NCBI RefSeq assembly: GCF_017948245.1
Contig: NZ_CP072865.1
Location: 2,009,501 to 2,073,500 of the forward strand
DNA length: 64,000 nucleotides
Direction: 5' to 3'
Source of the DNA: Rhizobium sp. NLR16a
Lineage (GTDB): Bacteria; Pseudomonadota; Alphaproteobacteria; Rhizobiales; Rhizobiaceae
The notes under the pieces are model-generated. The model was not told the origin of the DNA and did no database searches. It was given only the letters and a program-made list of their open reading frames with translations. Both the position numbers and the translations under genes were made by a program. Positions 56,730 to 64,000 of this stretch are shown here, piece by piece (within the stretch, counting starts at the first letter, position 1; every line of letters begins with the position of its first letter).

Positions 56730-56858
56730 TCGCGCGCTGACATCGATATGACGAAGGTGATCACCGACGCGGCGAAGGCACTTGATATCACTGTCGACGA
56801 CCACATCATCATCGGCAAGGACGGCCATGTGAGCTTGAAAGGGCTGGACCTGATCTGA
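56730..56858 (+). repeat. Duplicated 3' end of radC (att-like scar)
   Basis: 129 bases that encode [20 protein letters not shown], then [12 protein letters not shown] and VSLKGLDLI plus stop: the last 42 codons of radC with roughly 15-20 base changes. It has no start codon and begins eight bases after the dehydrogenase stop. It is the same length as, and directly repeated with, 53721-53849. Confidence 0.88.
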
Positions 56859-56975
56859 AAAGCACAGGTCCGGCTGAATCGGCAGCCGTAAAACAATCTG
56901 TAACATTGACCGGCTACCGATAGAGGAGCGACATTTTTGTCGCAAATGATTCCATTTCCAATCCGAGGCTAGAGG

Positions 56976-58382
56976 ATGTTTCAGTACGATCTCGTTGTGG
57001 TGGGTAGCGGTCCCGCAGGGCGCCGCGGCGCGATCCAGGCTGCGAAACTCGGCAAGAAAGTGCTTGTCATCGAACAGGGCAAGCGCGTCGGCGGCGTGTC
57101 CGTCCATACCGGCACCATCCCTTCGAAGACGCTGCGCGAGACCGCGCTTAATCTCTCCGGCTGGCGCGAGCGCGGCTTCTATGGGCGATCCTACCGCGTC
57201 AAGCAGGAGATCAGTGCGGAAGACCTGCGTCGTCGCCTCTTGATTACGCTCAACCATGAAGTGGAGGTGCTCGAGCATCAGTTCGCCCGAAACCGTGTCC
57301 ACCACATGCGCGGCAAAGCGAGTTTCATCGATTCCACCACCTTGCAGGTCATCAAGGATGATGGCGAAGCGCTGACGGTCAGCGGCGCCAGTATCCTGCT
57401 TGCCGTGGGCACGAAGCCTTTCCGGCCGGACTATATGCCGTTCGATGGCAAGACCGTGCTCGACAGCGACGAGTTGCTTGATATCGAAGAATTGCCGCGC
57501 ACCATGGTCGTCATCGGCGCCGGCGTTATCGGCATCGAATATGCGACGATCTTCTCGGCGCTTGATACTGCCGTGACCGTGATCGATCCAAAGTCGACCA
57601 TGCTCGACTTTATCGATAAGGAAATCGTCGAGGATTTCACCTATCAGCTGCGCGACCGCAATATGAAGCTGCTGCTCGGCACGAAGGCCGAGAAGGTCGA
57701 GCGGCTCGATAGCGGCAAGGTCCAGCTGACGCTCGACAACGGCCGCCATCTTGTGACCGACATGGTGCTCTTTGCCGCCGGACGTATGGGAGCCACCGAC
57801 GCGCTGAACCTTCCGGCCATTGGACTGGGGGCCGACAGCCGCGGCCGTCTCAAGGTCAATCCGGAGACCTTCCAGACATCGGTTGCAAACATCTATGCCG
57901 CCGGCGACGTGGTCGGCTTTCCAAGCCTTGCCTCGACCTCGATGGAACAGGGCCGCATCGCCGCGCGCGTGGCGATCGGCGCGGTCGCCAAGGAGCCGCA
58001 GAAATATTTCCCCTACGGCATCTATGCGGTGCCGGAAATCTCGACCTGCGGTTTGACCGAAGAGGAGATGAAGGAGCGCGGCATCGCCTATGAATGCGGC
58101 ATTGCCCGCTTCCGCGAAACCTCGCGCGGCCACATCATGGGCCTCGATACCGGGCTTCTGAAGCTGATCTTCTCGCTGAAGACCCGCCGACTGCTCGGCG
58201 TGCATATCGTCGGCGAGGGCGCCACCGAGCTGGTGCATATCGGCCAGGCGGTGCTCAATCTGAAAGGCACGGTCGAATATTTCGTCGAAAACACCTTCAA
58301 CTATCCGACGCTCGCCGAAGCCTACAAGATCGCCGGCCTCGACGCCTGGAACCGGATGGGCGACATCAAGTCGGAACTCTGA
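56976..58382 (+). CDS. sthA: Soluble pyridine nucleotide transhydrogenase
   Basis: A 468-residue flavoprotein that moves hydride between NADPH and NAD+. The FAD-binding start is YDLVVVGSGPAGRRGAIQA. The NAD(P) Rossmann site is MVVIGAGVIGIEYATIFSAL, and the C-terminal dimer domain is present (AVPEISTCGLTEEE, VENTFNYPTLAEAYKIA). The site that in lipoamide dehydrogenases holds the redox cysteines reads GGVSVHTGTIPSKTLR, with neither cysteine, as expected for a non-disulfide transhydrogenase. Well separated from neighbours. Confidence 0.93.
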   Translation: MFQYDLVVVGSGPAGRRGAIQAAKLGKKVLVIEQGKRVGGVSVHTGTIPSKTLRETALNLSGWRERGFYGRSYRVKQEISAEDLRRRLLITLNHEVEVLEHQFARNRVHHMRGKASFIDSTTLQVIKDDGEALTVSGASILLAVGTKPFRPDYMPFDGKTVLDSDELLDIEELPRTMVVIGAGVIGIEYATIFSALDTAVTVIDPKSTMLDFIDKEIVEDFTYQLRDRNMKLLLGTKAEKVERLDSGKVQLTLDNGRHLVTDMVLFAAGRMGATDALNLPAIGLGADSRGRLKVNPETFQTSVANIYAAGDVVGFPSLASTSMEQGRIAARVAIGAVAKEPQKYFPYGIYAVPEISTCGLTEEEMKERGIAYECGIARFRETSRGHIMGLDTGLLKLIFSLKTRRLLGVHIVGEGATELVHIGQAVLNLKGTVEYFVENTFNYPTLAEAYKIAGLDAWNRMGDIKSEL

Positions 58383-58429
58383 AGGCGGCGCCACCATCTG
58401 ATTCCGCCAGCTAAGATGGAGCCGAGAGC

Positions 58430-59233
58430 TTGCGCATCATTTCGCTGAATGCATGGGGCGGCCGACTGCACGGGGCCCTGATCGCCTATATCAGGCATGC
58501 CAACCCTGATGTGCTGTGCCTGCAGGAGGTGCTGCGGACGCCGAATGCCGACCACGGATGGTCGATATACCGGGATGCGGGGTTGGAACTGCCGCAGCGC
58601 GCCAACCTCTTCGATGAGATCGGCGCCGCCCTGCCCGGCCACGACGGCTTCTTCTGCCCGACATCGAGAGGCGAGCTCTTCGACGGCGACGCCGTCATTG
58701 TCGCTGAATTCGGGCTGGCGACCTTCGTCCGCAAATCACATTCCGTCATCGCCCAGGCGCTGGACTTCGTGCATGGCGGTTTTTCCGCCGATGGCTGGGG
58801 TGAACATCCCAGACCGCGCAACGCCCATTGCATCCGTCTGTTCAGCCACGAGCACGCTTCGACCGTCACCATCGTCCACATGCACGGCCTGCGCGATCCC
58901 GCCGGCAAGGGCGATACGGCCGCGCGTCAGGAGCAGGCTACAGCGCTGGTCCGGCTCATCGAGCGCGTCTGGCCCGGCGACGAGGGGCTCGTCGTCTGCG
59001 GCGACTTTAACGTTTTGCCTGACAGCACAACCTTTGCGATTCTCGCCGGACTTGGGCTTTCCGATCTCGTCACCGGAAACGGCCTTGTAGACACGCGAAC
59101 CTCCTACTATCTCAAAGAGGGTCGATATGCCGACTACATGCTTGTGACACCGGGGGTGAATATCGCCAAATTCGAGGTGGTCGAGGCGCCGGAGGTATCC
59201 GACCACCGCGCATTGCTGCTTGACATCATGTAG
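58430..59233 (+). CDS. Endonuclease/exonuclease/phosphatase (EEP) family protein
   Basis: A 267-residue EEP-fold protein. The sequence starts RIISLNAWGG. Catalytic motifs: PDVLCLQEV (Glu), VHMHGLRDP, VVCGDFNVLPDS (Asp, Asn) and the terminal VSDHRALLLDI (Asp-His). Substrate (DNA, phosphoinositide or other phosphodiester) is unknown. The start is taken as TTG at 58430, with GGAG upstream. Confidence 0.85.
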   Translation: MRIISLNAWGGRLHGALIAYIRHANPDVLCLQEVLRTPNADHGWSIYRDAGLELPQRANLFDEIGAALPGHDGFFCPTSRGELFDGDAVIVAEFGLATFVRKSHSVIAQALDFVHGGFSADGWGEHPRPRNAHCIRLFSHEHASTVTIVHMHGLRDPAGKGDTAARQEQATALVRLIERVWPGDEGLVVCGDFNVLPDSTTFAILAGLGLSDLVTGNGLVDTRTSYYLKEGRYADYMLVTPGVNIAKFEVVEAPEVSDHRALLLDIM

Positions 59234-59391
59234 TATATTGATGGTTGAGAACCCGCGTGGAGTATCGCGCCGGTGCTGATTTGTATGGCCGAGTTTGAAG
59301 CCCGATGGTTCGTATCCTTACGCCGTGCCTGATATTTGCCTTCAATGCCATTTTGTCTCCTCGCAAAAGCTTCTAAGAAAGATAGATACTC

Positions 59392-61161
59392 TTGTCCCAT
59401 GTCCCGGAAGCCGCGCGCCGACGTTTTCAGCTGATCCTGATTAAGCCGTCGCATTATGACGACGATGGCTACGTCATCCGCTGGTGGCGGGCGATGATCC
59501 CGTCCAATTCGCTTGCGGCCCTCTACGGCATCGCCGCCGAATGCGCCGAGCGCAAGGTGCTCGGACCCGATACCGCGATCGACATTACCGTAATCGATGA
59601 AACCAATACGCGGATCGATTTTCCCGGGCTGCTCGCCCAGTTCAGGCGCCACGGCAATTTCGGCATGGTCGCGCTGGTCGGCGTCCAGTCCAACCAATAT
59701 CCGCGCGCACTCGACATCGCCCGCCCCTTCCGCAATGCCGGCCTGCCGGTCTCGATGGGCGGCTTCCATGTGTCCGGTTGCCTGTCGATGCTCGACGGCA
59801 AAGCGGTCGGGCTCGATGCCTGCCGCGATATGGGCATCTCGATGTTCGCCGGCGAGGCCGAGGGGCGGCTGGACATGGTGCTGCGCGATGCTGCCGCCGG
59901 CGAGCTGAAGCCGCTTTATAATTTCATGAACGACCTTCCCGGCATCGGCGGCACCCCCGTTCCTTTCCTGCCGAAGGACAATATCCAGCGCACGCTCGGC
60001 CTCAGCACCAGCTTCGATGCCGGACGCGGCTGTCCCTACCAGTGCTCCTTCTGCACCATCATCAACGTGCAGGGGCGAAAATCGCGTTTCCGCTCGGCCG
60101 ACGATGTCGAGAAGCTGGTGCGGATGAACTGGGCGCAGGGCATTCACAAGTTCTTCATCACCGACGACAATTTCGCCCGCAACAGGGATTGGGAGGCGAT
60201 TTTCGACCGGCTGATCGAACTCAAGGAGCGGGACGGCATTCCGCTCGGCCTGATGATCCAGGTGGATACGCTCTGCCATAAGATCCCCAATTTCATCGAG
60301 AAATCCAAGCGCGCCGGCGTCACCCGTGTCTTCATCGGCCTCGAAAACGTCAATCCGGATAATCTGACGGCCGCCAAGAAGAACCAGAACAAGATCACCG
60401 AGTACCGCAAGATGCTGCTCGCCTGGAAAGCACAGGGCATCATGACGCTTGCCGGCTACATCCTGGGCTTCCCCGCCGACACGCCGGACTCGATCCGCCG
60501 TGACATCGCCATCATCCAGGAAGAGCTGCCGCTCGACGTCATCGAATTCTTCATCCTGACGCCGCTGCCCGGCTCCGAGGACCATCAGGTTCTCTGGAAG
60601 AAGGGCGTGGAAATGAATGGCGACCTCAATATCTACGATGTCGAGCATGTCTGCACCGCCCATCCCAAGATGAGCAAGCAGGAATGGGAAGAGATCTACC
60701 ATGAGGCCTGGTCGCTCTATTATTCACCTGATCACATGAAGACGCTGCTGCGCCGCGCCGTGGCGACCGGGGTTCCGCTCGCAAGGCTCGTCAAGGTACT
60801 CGTCTCCTTCGCAACCACGGTGCCACTGGAAAACGTGCATCCGTTGCAGAGCGGCCTCTTGCGCTTGAAGACGCCGTCGGAGCGGCGCCCGGAACTGCCG
60901 CGCGAACATCCGCTGGTCTTCTGGCCCCGTTTTGCCTGGGACACCGTCCGCAAACATGCCTCGCTCGCGGGCACGATTATCGGACTGACGATTTCGGCCT
61001 TCCTGATTTCACGGGATGCCAAGTCGAAGACCTATATGGATCAGGCTCTGACGCCCGTCGCCGACGACGAAGAAGAAACGCTCCACCTCTTCACCCAGAC
61101 CGCCGGCGGCGCCGCAGCCGTCAGCCATGTCAGGAAAGTCGCGCAACTGACGGGGCATTAA
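59392..61161 (+). CDS. B12-binding-type radical SAM protein
   Basis: A 589-residue protein. The N-terminal cobalamin-binding-like Rossmann region (about 1-170, ending in VSMGGFHVSG) is followed by a radical SAM domain. The Fe-S motif is GCPYQCSFC (Cys214, Cys218, Cys221), with a GLENVNPDNLTAAKKNQNK segment and a C-terminal helical extension. The extension has one hydrophobic segment (SLAGTIIGLTISAFLI, about 525-540), suggesting membrane association. Rhizobial homologues are conserved but uncharacterised. The start TTG at 59392 is tentative. Confidence 0.85.
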   Translation: MSHVPEAARRRFQLILIKPSHYDDDGYVIRWWRAMIPSNSLAALYGIAAECAERKVLGPDTAIDITVIDETNTRIDFPGLLAQFRRHGNFGMVALVGVQSNQYPRALDIARPFRNAGLPVSMGGFHVSGCLSMLDGKAVGLDACRDMGISMFAGEAEGRLDMVLRDAAAGELKPLYNFMNDLPGIGGTPVPFLPKDNIQRTLGLSTSFDAGRGCPYQCSFCTIINVQGRKSRFRSADDVEKLVRMNWAQGIHKFFITDDNFARNRDWEAIFDRLIELKERDGIPLGLMIQVDTLCHKIPNFIEKSKRAGVTRVFIGLENVNPDNLTAAKKNQNKITEYRKMLLAWKAQGIMTLAGYILGFPADTPDSIRRDIAIIQEELPLDVIEFFILTPLPGSEDHQVLWKKGVEMNGDLNIYDVEHVCTAHPKMSKQEWEEIYHEAWSLYYSPDHMKTLLRRAVATGVPLARLVKVLVSFATTVPLENVHPLQSGLLRLKTPSERRPELPREHPLVFWPRFAWDTVRKHASLAGTIIGLTISAFLISRDAKSKTYMDQALTPVADDEEETLHLFTQTAGGAAAVSHVRKVAQLTGH

Positions 61162-61290
61162 GCGGAAATTCTTGCAATAGCGGCCGACTCCCCGCCGGCC
61201 GGAGAGCACAGGCGACATCAAGGCGAAGCTTGGAGCCTCCGACTTTGATTCGGCTAAGCGCGTCGCGATCTTCCAGAGACGCGCCACGCT

Positions 61291-61713
61291 CTATGCGATT
61301 TGGATCATCCGGCTCGTCTCGGCCACTTGTAGCGTGTCGACGAATTCGACGATCTTGACCGGTTTGCCATCCTGGAAATGGATCTTGTCGACGAATTCCG
61401 TAGAGAAGGTTACGCCCGATGGGATGTGTCTGACCTCGCCTTCACGATGGGCAAAGACCATCTGCTCATCCTCATCCACATAGATGCCGGTCGTCCTGAC
61501 CTTGGATAGATCCCATGCCGCGATAAGCTGCGTTATCGTTTGGCGAAAGTCATGCCCGCTCGATTCGGTCGTCAAAGGCGCCAGCCGTGCATTGCCGACC
61601 ATGCGAAAGGTACAACCCTCGCCGAACAGCGCAAGCGTACCCTCGATGTCGCCACGACCACGCACAGAATAGATTTCCTCTACCAGCGTCTTCATGTCAT
61701 TCTTTGCGGTCAT
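61291..61713 (-). CDS. SnoaL-like / ketosteroid-isomerase-fold protein
   Basis: A 140-residue NTF2-fold protein: VEEIYSVRGRGDIEGTLALF, FRMVGNARLAPLT, VRTTGIYVDEDEQMVFAHREG and FVDKIHFQDGKPVKIVEFVDT. Small proteins of this fold may be isomerases, dehydratases or binding proteins; no function can be set. The ATG at 61713 is chosen because GGAGG lies eight bases upstream; in-frame ATGs at 61728 and 61755 have poorer spacing. Confidence 0.8.
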   Translation of the reverse strand: MTAKNDMKTLVEEIYSVRGRGDIEGTLALFGEGCTFRMVGNARLAPLTTESSGHDFRQTITQLIAAWDLSKVRTTGIYVDEDEQMVFAHREGEVRHIPSGVTFSTEFVDKIHFQDGKPVKIVEFVDTLQVAETSRMIQIA

Positions 61714-61867
61714 TTTCAGGTCCTCCATTACCCAACGCTCTTGTTTTTTATGCATGTCGTCATCCCGGGCGACATGCTTGCAGTTTGCTCAACTATTTGT
61801 TGTTGCCAGCGAAGATAACACCAGGACGGAGAGGGCGTCGAGTACCCCGTCCGGATGACCCGAAAAG

Positions 61868-61897
61868 AAAAAGCCCCGCACGACGGCGGGGCCTTCA
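61868..61897 (-). terminator. Rho-independent terminator of tig
   Basis: On the minus strand, GCCCCGC and GCGGGGC form a seven-pair stem with a short loop, followed directly by TTTTTCTTTTC. It lies 23 bases past the tig stop codon. Confidence 0.88.
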
Positions 61898-61920
61898 CAA
61901 GTTTCAGAACTGAAAAGCGA

Positions 61921-63405
61921 TTATTCGGCGCTTTCGTCAGCCGCCTTCTTCTTCGGTGCAGCCTTCTTCTTCGGTGCGGCTTCTTCGCCTTCACCGCCGT
62001 CGGCAGCTTCGGCCTTGGCGGCAGCCTTCTTCTTCGGCGCGGCCTTCTTGGTCTCGGCCTTCGTCTCGCCTTCCTCCTCGGCGAGCAGTTCTTCCTTCGT
62101 CACCTTCTTGTCGGTGACGTCGATTTCGGTCAGCAGGTGATCGATGACCTTCTCTTCGAAGATCGGCGCGCGGATCGAAGCGGCGGCACCCGGCTGGCTG
62201 CGGAAGAATTCGAGGATCTGCTTTTCCTGGCCGGGATACTGGCGCAGCTGATCGTAGATCGCGCGCTGCATCTCGTCTTCGGTGACTTCGACGCCGGCCT
62301 TTTCGCCGATTTCGGAGAGAACGAGGCCGAGGCGGACGCGACGCTCGGCGAGCGTCTTGTATTCCTCACGCGCCTTCTCTTCGGTCGTGTCTTCGTCCTC
62401 GAAGGTCTTGCCTGACTGAGCGAGATCGTTGTTCACCTGGCTCCAGATGCCGTTGTACTCGGCATCGACGAGCGAAGCCGGGGTCTCGAACTTGTACATC
62501 TCGTCGAGCTGGTCGAGGATCTGACGCTTCAGCTTCTGGCGGGTCAGCGAGCCGTACTGCGATTCGATCTGGCCACGGACGATTTCCTTCAGGCGATCGG
62601 CGGATTCGATGCCGAGCTTGGAGGCGAGTTCGTCGTTGATTTCGACGGCGCCGGGGGCTGCGACGTCCTTGACCGTGATGTCGAAGGTCGCTTCCTTGCC
62701 GGCAAGGTTCTTGGCCGGATAGTCGGCCGGGAAGGTCACGGTGATGGTCTTGTCTTCGCCAGCCTTGACGCCGACGAGCTGGTCTTCGAAGCCCGGGATG
62801 AAGCGGCCGGAACCGATCACCAGTTCGGCGCTCTGATCGGTGCCGCCTTCGAAGGCCTCACCGTCGACCTTGCCGACATAATCCATGGTGATGCGGTCGC
62901 CGTTGGCAGCCTTGCCGGTCTTGCTCTCGTAGGAACGGGCGCTTTCGGCGACCTTCAGAACCTGTTCGTTGACTTCCTCATCCGAGATGTCGATGACTTC
63001 GCGCGTAACCTTGATGCCCTTGACGGACTTCAGCTCGATAGGCGGCAGCACTTCATAGGAGAGCGTGAATTCGAAATCCTGCTGGGCGGAAAGGATTTTG
63101 TCGGCCTCGTCCTTGTCCTCAGTCATGGCGATTTCCGGCTGGGTGGCCGACTTTTCGCCGCGGCTGGACAGAATGGCGGCCGGCTGTTCGCGGACGATCT
63201 CGTTGACGAGGTCGGCCATGATCGACTTGCCGTAAACCTTCTTCAGGTGAGCAGCGGGAACCTTGCCCGGACGGAAGCCGTTGATGCGGACCTTGTCCTT
63301 TACGTCGGCAAGACGCTCATTCATCTTGTCTTCCATGTCCTTGGCCGGGATAACGACCTTGATTTCGCGCTTCAGCCCTTCAGCGAGCGTTTCGATAACC
63401 TGCAT
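61921..63405 (-). CDS. tig: Trigger factor (ribosome-associated peptidyl-prolyl isomerase)
   Basis: Cotranslational chaperone bound at the ribosome exit. The 494 residues show the ribosome-binding domain with the GFRPGKVP signature (about 43-50). The FKBP-type PPIase domain ([20 protein letters not shown] ... [13 protein letters not shown]) and the C-terminal arm ([20 protein letters not shown]) follow. An extra about 45-residue tail rich in Lys and Ala (repeats of PKKKAA) is common in alphaproteobacterial versions. A strong terminator follows. Confidence 0.97.
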   Translation of the reverse strand: MQVIETLAEGLKREIKVVIPAKDMEDKMNERLADVKDKVRINGFRPGKVPAAHLKKVYGKSIMADLVNEIVREQPAAILSSRGEKSATQPEIAMTEDKDEADKILSAQQDFEFTLSYEVLPPIELKSVKGIKVTREVIDISDEEVNEQVLKVAESARSYESKTGKAANGDRITMDYVGKVDGEAFEGGTDQSAELVIGSGRFIPGFEDQLVGVKAGEDKTITVTFPADYPAKNLAGKEATFDITVKDVAAPGAVEINDELASKLGIESADRLKEIVRGQIESQYGSLTRQKLKRQILDQLDEMYKFETPASLVDAEYNGIWSQVNNDLAQSGKTFEDEDTTEEKAREEYKTLAERRVRLGLVLSEIGEKAGVEVTEDEMQRAIYDQLRQYPGQEKQILEFFRSQPGAAASIRAPIFEEKVIDHLLTEIDVTDKKVTKEELLAEEEGETKAETKKAAPKKKAAAKAEAADGGEGEEAAPKKKAAPKKKAADESAE

Positions 63406-63587
63406 GTCTTCCTACCTTCATGTCGTGGCGGCCGTGCCCAGACGCCGTTCGTTTCTATGAGCACGACGCCGGCAGCGTGCCGCGCGTGGCTTTTCCCAAT
63501 TCCTGCATCATTCCACCCAAGGGGGAACGGCACTCGCTTCCGGGTATCGGGGATAACTAACTTCTTAGTCTCCCCCTGCAAACAGCC

Positions 63588-63672
<85 letters not shown>

Positions 63673-63825
63673 GTTCACAGAACCGCATGCCTATGCCTGC
63701 GCATGAGGCCTTCCGGAGCGCGGCGTCTCTATATCACCCGATTTGGTCGAGGCAAAGGAAAAATGAACGTCCAATGACGGGCTGTTCAAGGCCCGAAAAC
63801 CGCGCTGCCCCGAAGGCGCCGGAGA

Positions 63826-64000
63826 TCAGAAAAGCGGTTCGTCGTAAACCGCCTTGCCGTCGACGATCAGGCTGCGAATCTGCGCGCTTCCATCCGGCGA
63901 GACCCTCACCGCTATGGCGACGTTGCCATCGTTGCGGGCCTCCTCGATCGGTTTGCCCTGACCTTCCGGAACATAATAGCGCTCGATGCCGTATTCGACC
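63826..64000 (-). CDS. GDYXXLXY-domain protein, C-terminal end (runs off the right edge)
   Basis: The last 57 codons of a minus-strand gene, ending in KAVYDEPLF and TGA at 63826. The segment VEYGIERYYVPEGQGKPIEE, then NVAIAVRVSPDGSAQIRSL, resembles the end of GDYXXLXY (PF14345-type) proteins, which usually sit next to DUF4401/DUF2157 membrane proteins. The defining motif and the start lie outside the window. Confidence 0.65.
   Translation of the reverse strand, partial: VEYGIERYYVPEGQGKPIEEARNDGNVAIAVRVSPDGSAQIRSLIVDGKAVYDEPLF

Noticed and set aside
56709..58397. 562-codon open frame antisense to sthA
   Set aside because: Composition artefact of sthA coding; no start signal or motif.
59134..60702. 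522-codon open frame antisense to the radical SAM gene
   Set aside because: Fully antisense to a gene with an intact Fe-S motif; no recognisable domain.

Overview
The window looks like a chromosomal segment of a fast-growing rhizobium (Rhizobium leguminosarum/etli type). Evidence: high-GC coding throughout, class I PHA synthase PhaC, an alphaproteobacterial-type trigger factor with a Lys/Ala-rich tail, DUF2155/DUF2778/DUF6105-type families, and the aroQ-accB-accC-aat gene order. This assignment comes from protein recognition by eye; no database search was run.

Layout. Positions 1-17.8 kb are housekeeping: homoserine dehydrogenase (partial), an AlaC/DapL-type aminotransferase, phaC, a DUF2778 (Tlde1-like) envelope protein, a DsbA-like oxidoreductase, aroQ-accB-accC-aat, a DUF2167 protein, DUF2155, an NDUFA12-like complex I factor, three GNAT acetyltransferases, gatB, a DUF1294 protein and yjhX. 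A short mobile-looking intergenic element with 32-bp inverted ends lies at 6177-6447.

Positions about 17.8-46.7 kb form an accessory island inserted after yjhX. It is bounded by two direct copies of the yjhX 3' end plus a hairpin. It holds a compact type II secretion system (gspL-M-C-like-K-E-F-H-I-J on +, gspD-prepilin peptidase-gspG on -). On either side are two giant (about 2,060 aa) Sec-signal-bearing SpvB/FG-GAP/Rhs proteins. They share a virtually identical 2.5-kb Rhs core but have different C-terminal tips: a CxxC/HNH-like nuclease candidate and an ADP-ribosyltransferase-like candidate. Each is followed by its own overlapping immunity-gene candidate. A third Rhs core remnant, an orphan tip fragment with an intact downstream immunity-like gene, an IS407-type insertion sequence, IS remnants and a VapBC-like toxin-antitoxin pair complete the island. 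The working model is a polymorphic Rhs toxin system that crosses the inner membrane by Sec and the outer membrane by the co-located T2SS. That link is inference from gene neighbourhood and signal peptides.

Positions 46.7-64 kb return to core genes: gatA-gatC, a UPF0173 hydrolase, ruvX, small membrane proteins, a TetR regulator, map, radC, sthA, an EEP-family nuclease/phosphatase, a B12-type radical SAM protein, tig and tRNA-Leu(UAG). A second, small insertion (about 2.9 kb: a TPR-like protein and an FMN-dependent alpha-hydroxy-acid dehydrogenase) sits at the 3' end of radC, flanked by a diverged 129-bp duplication of that end.
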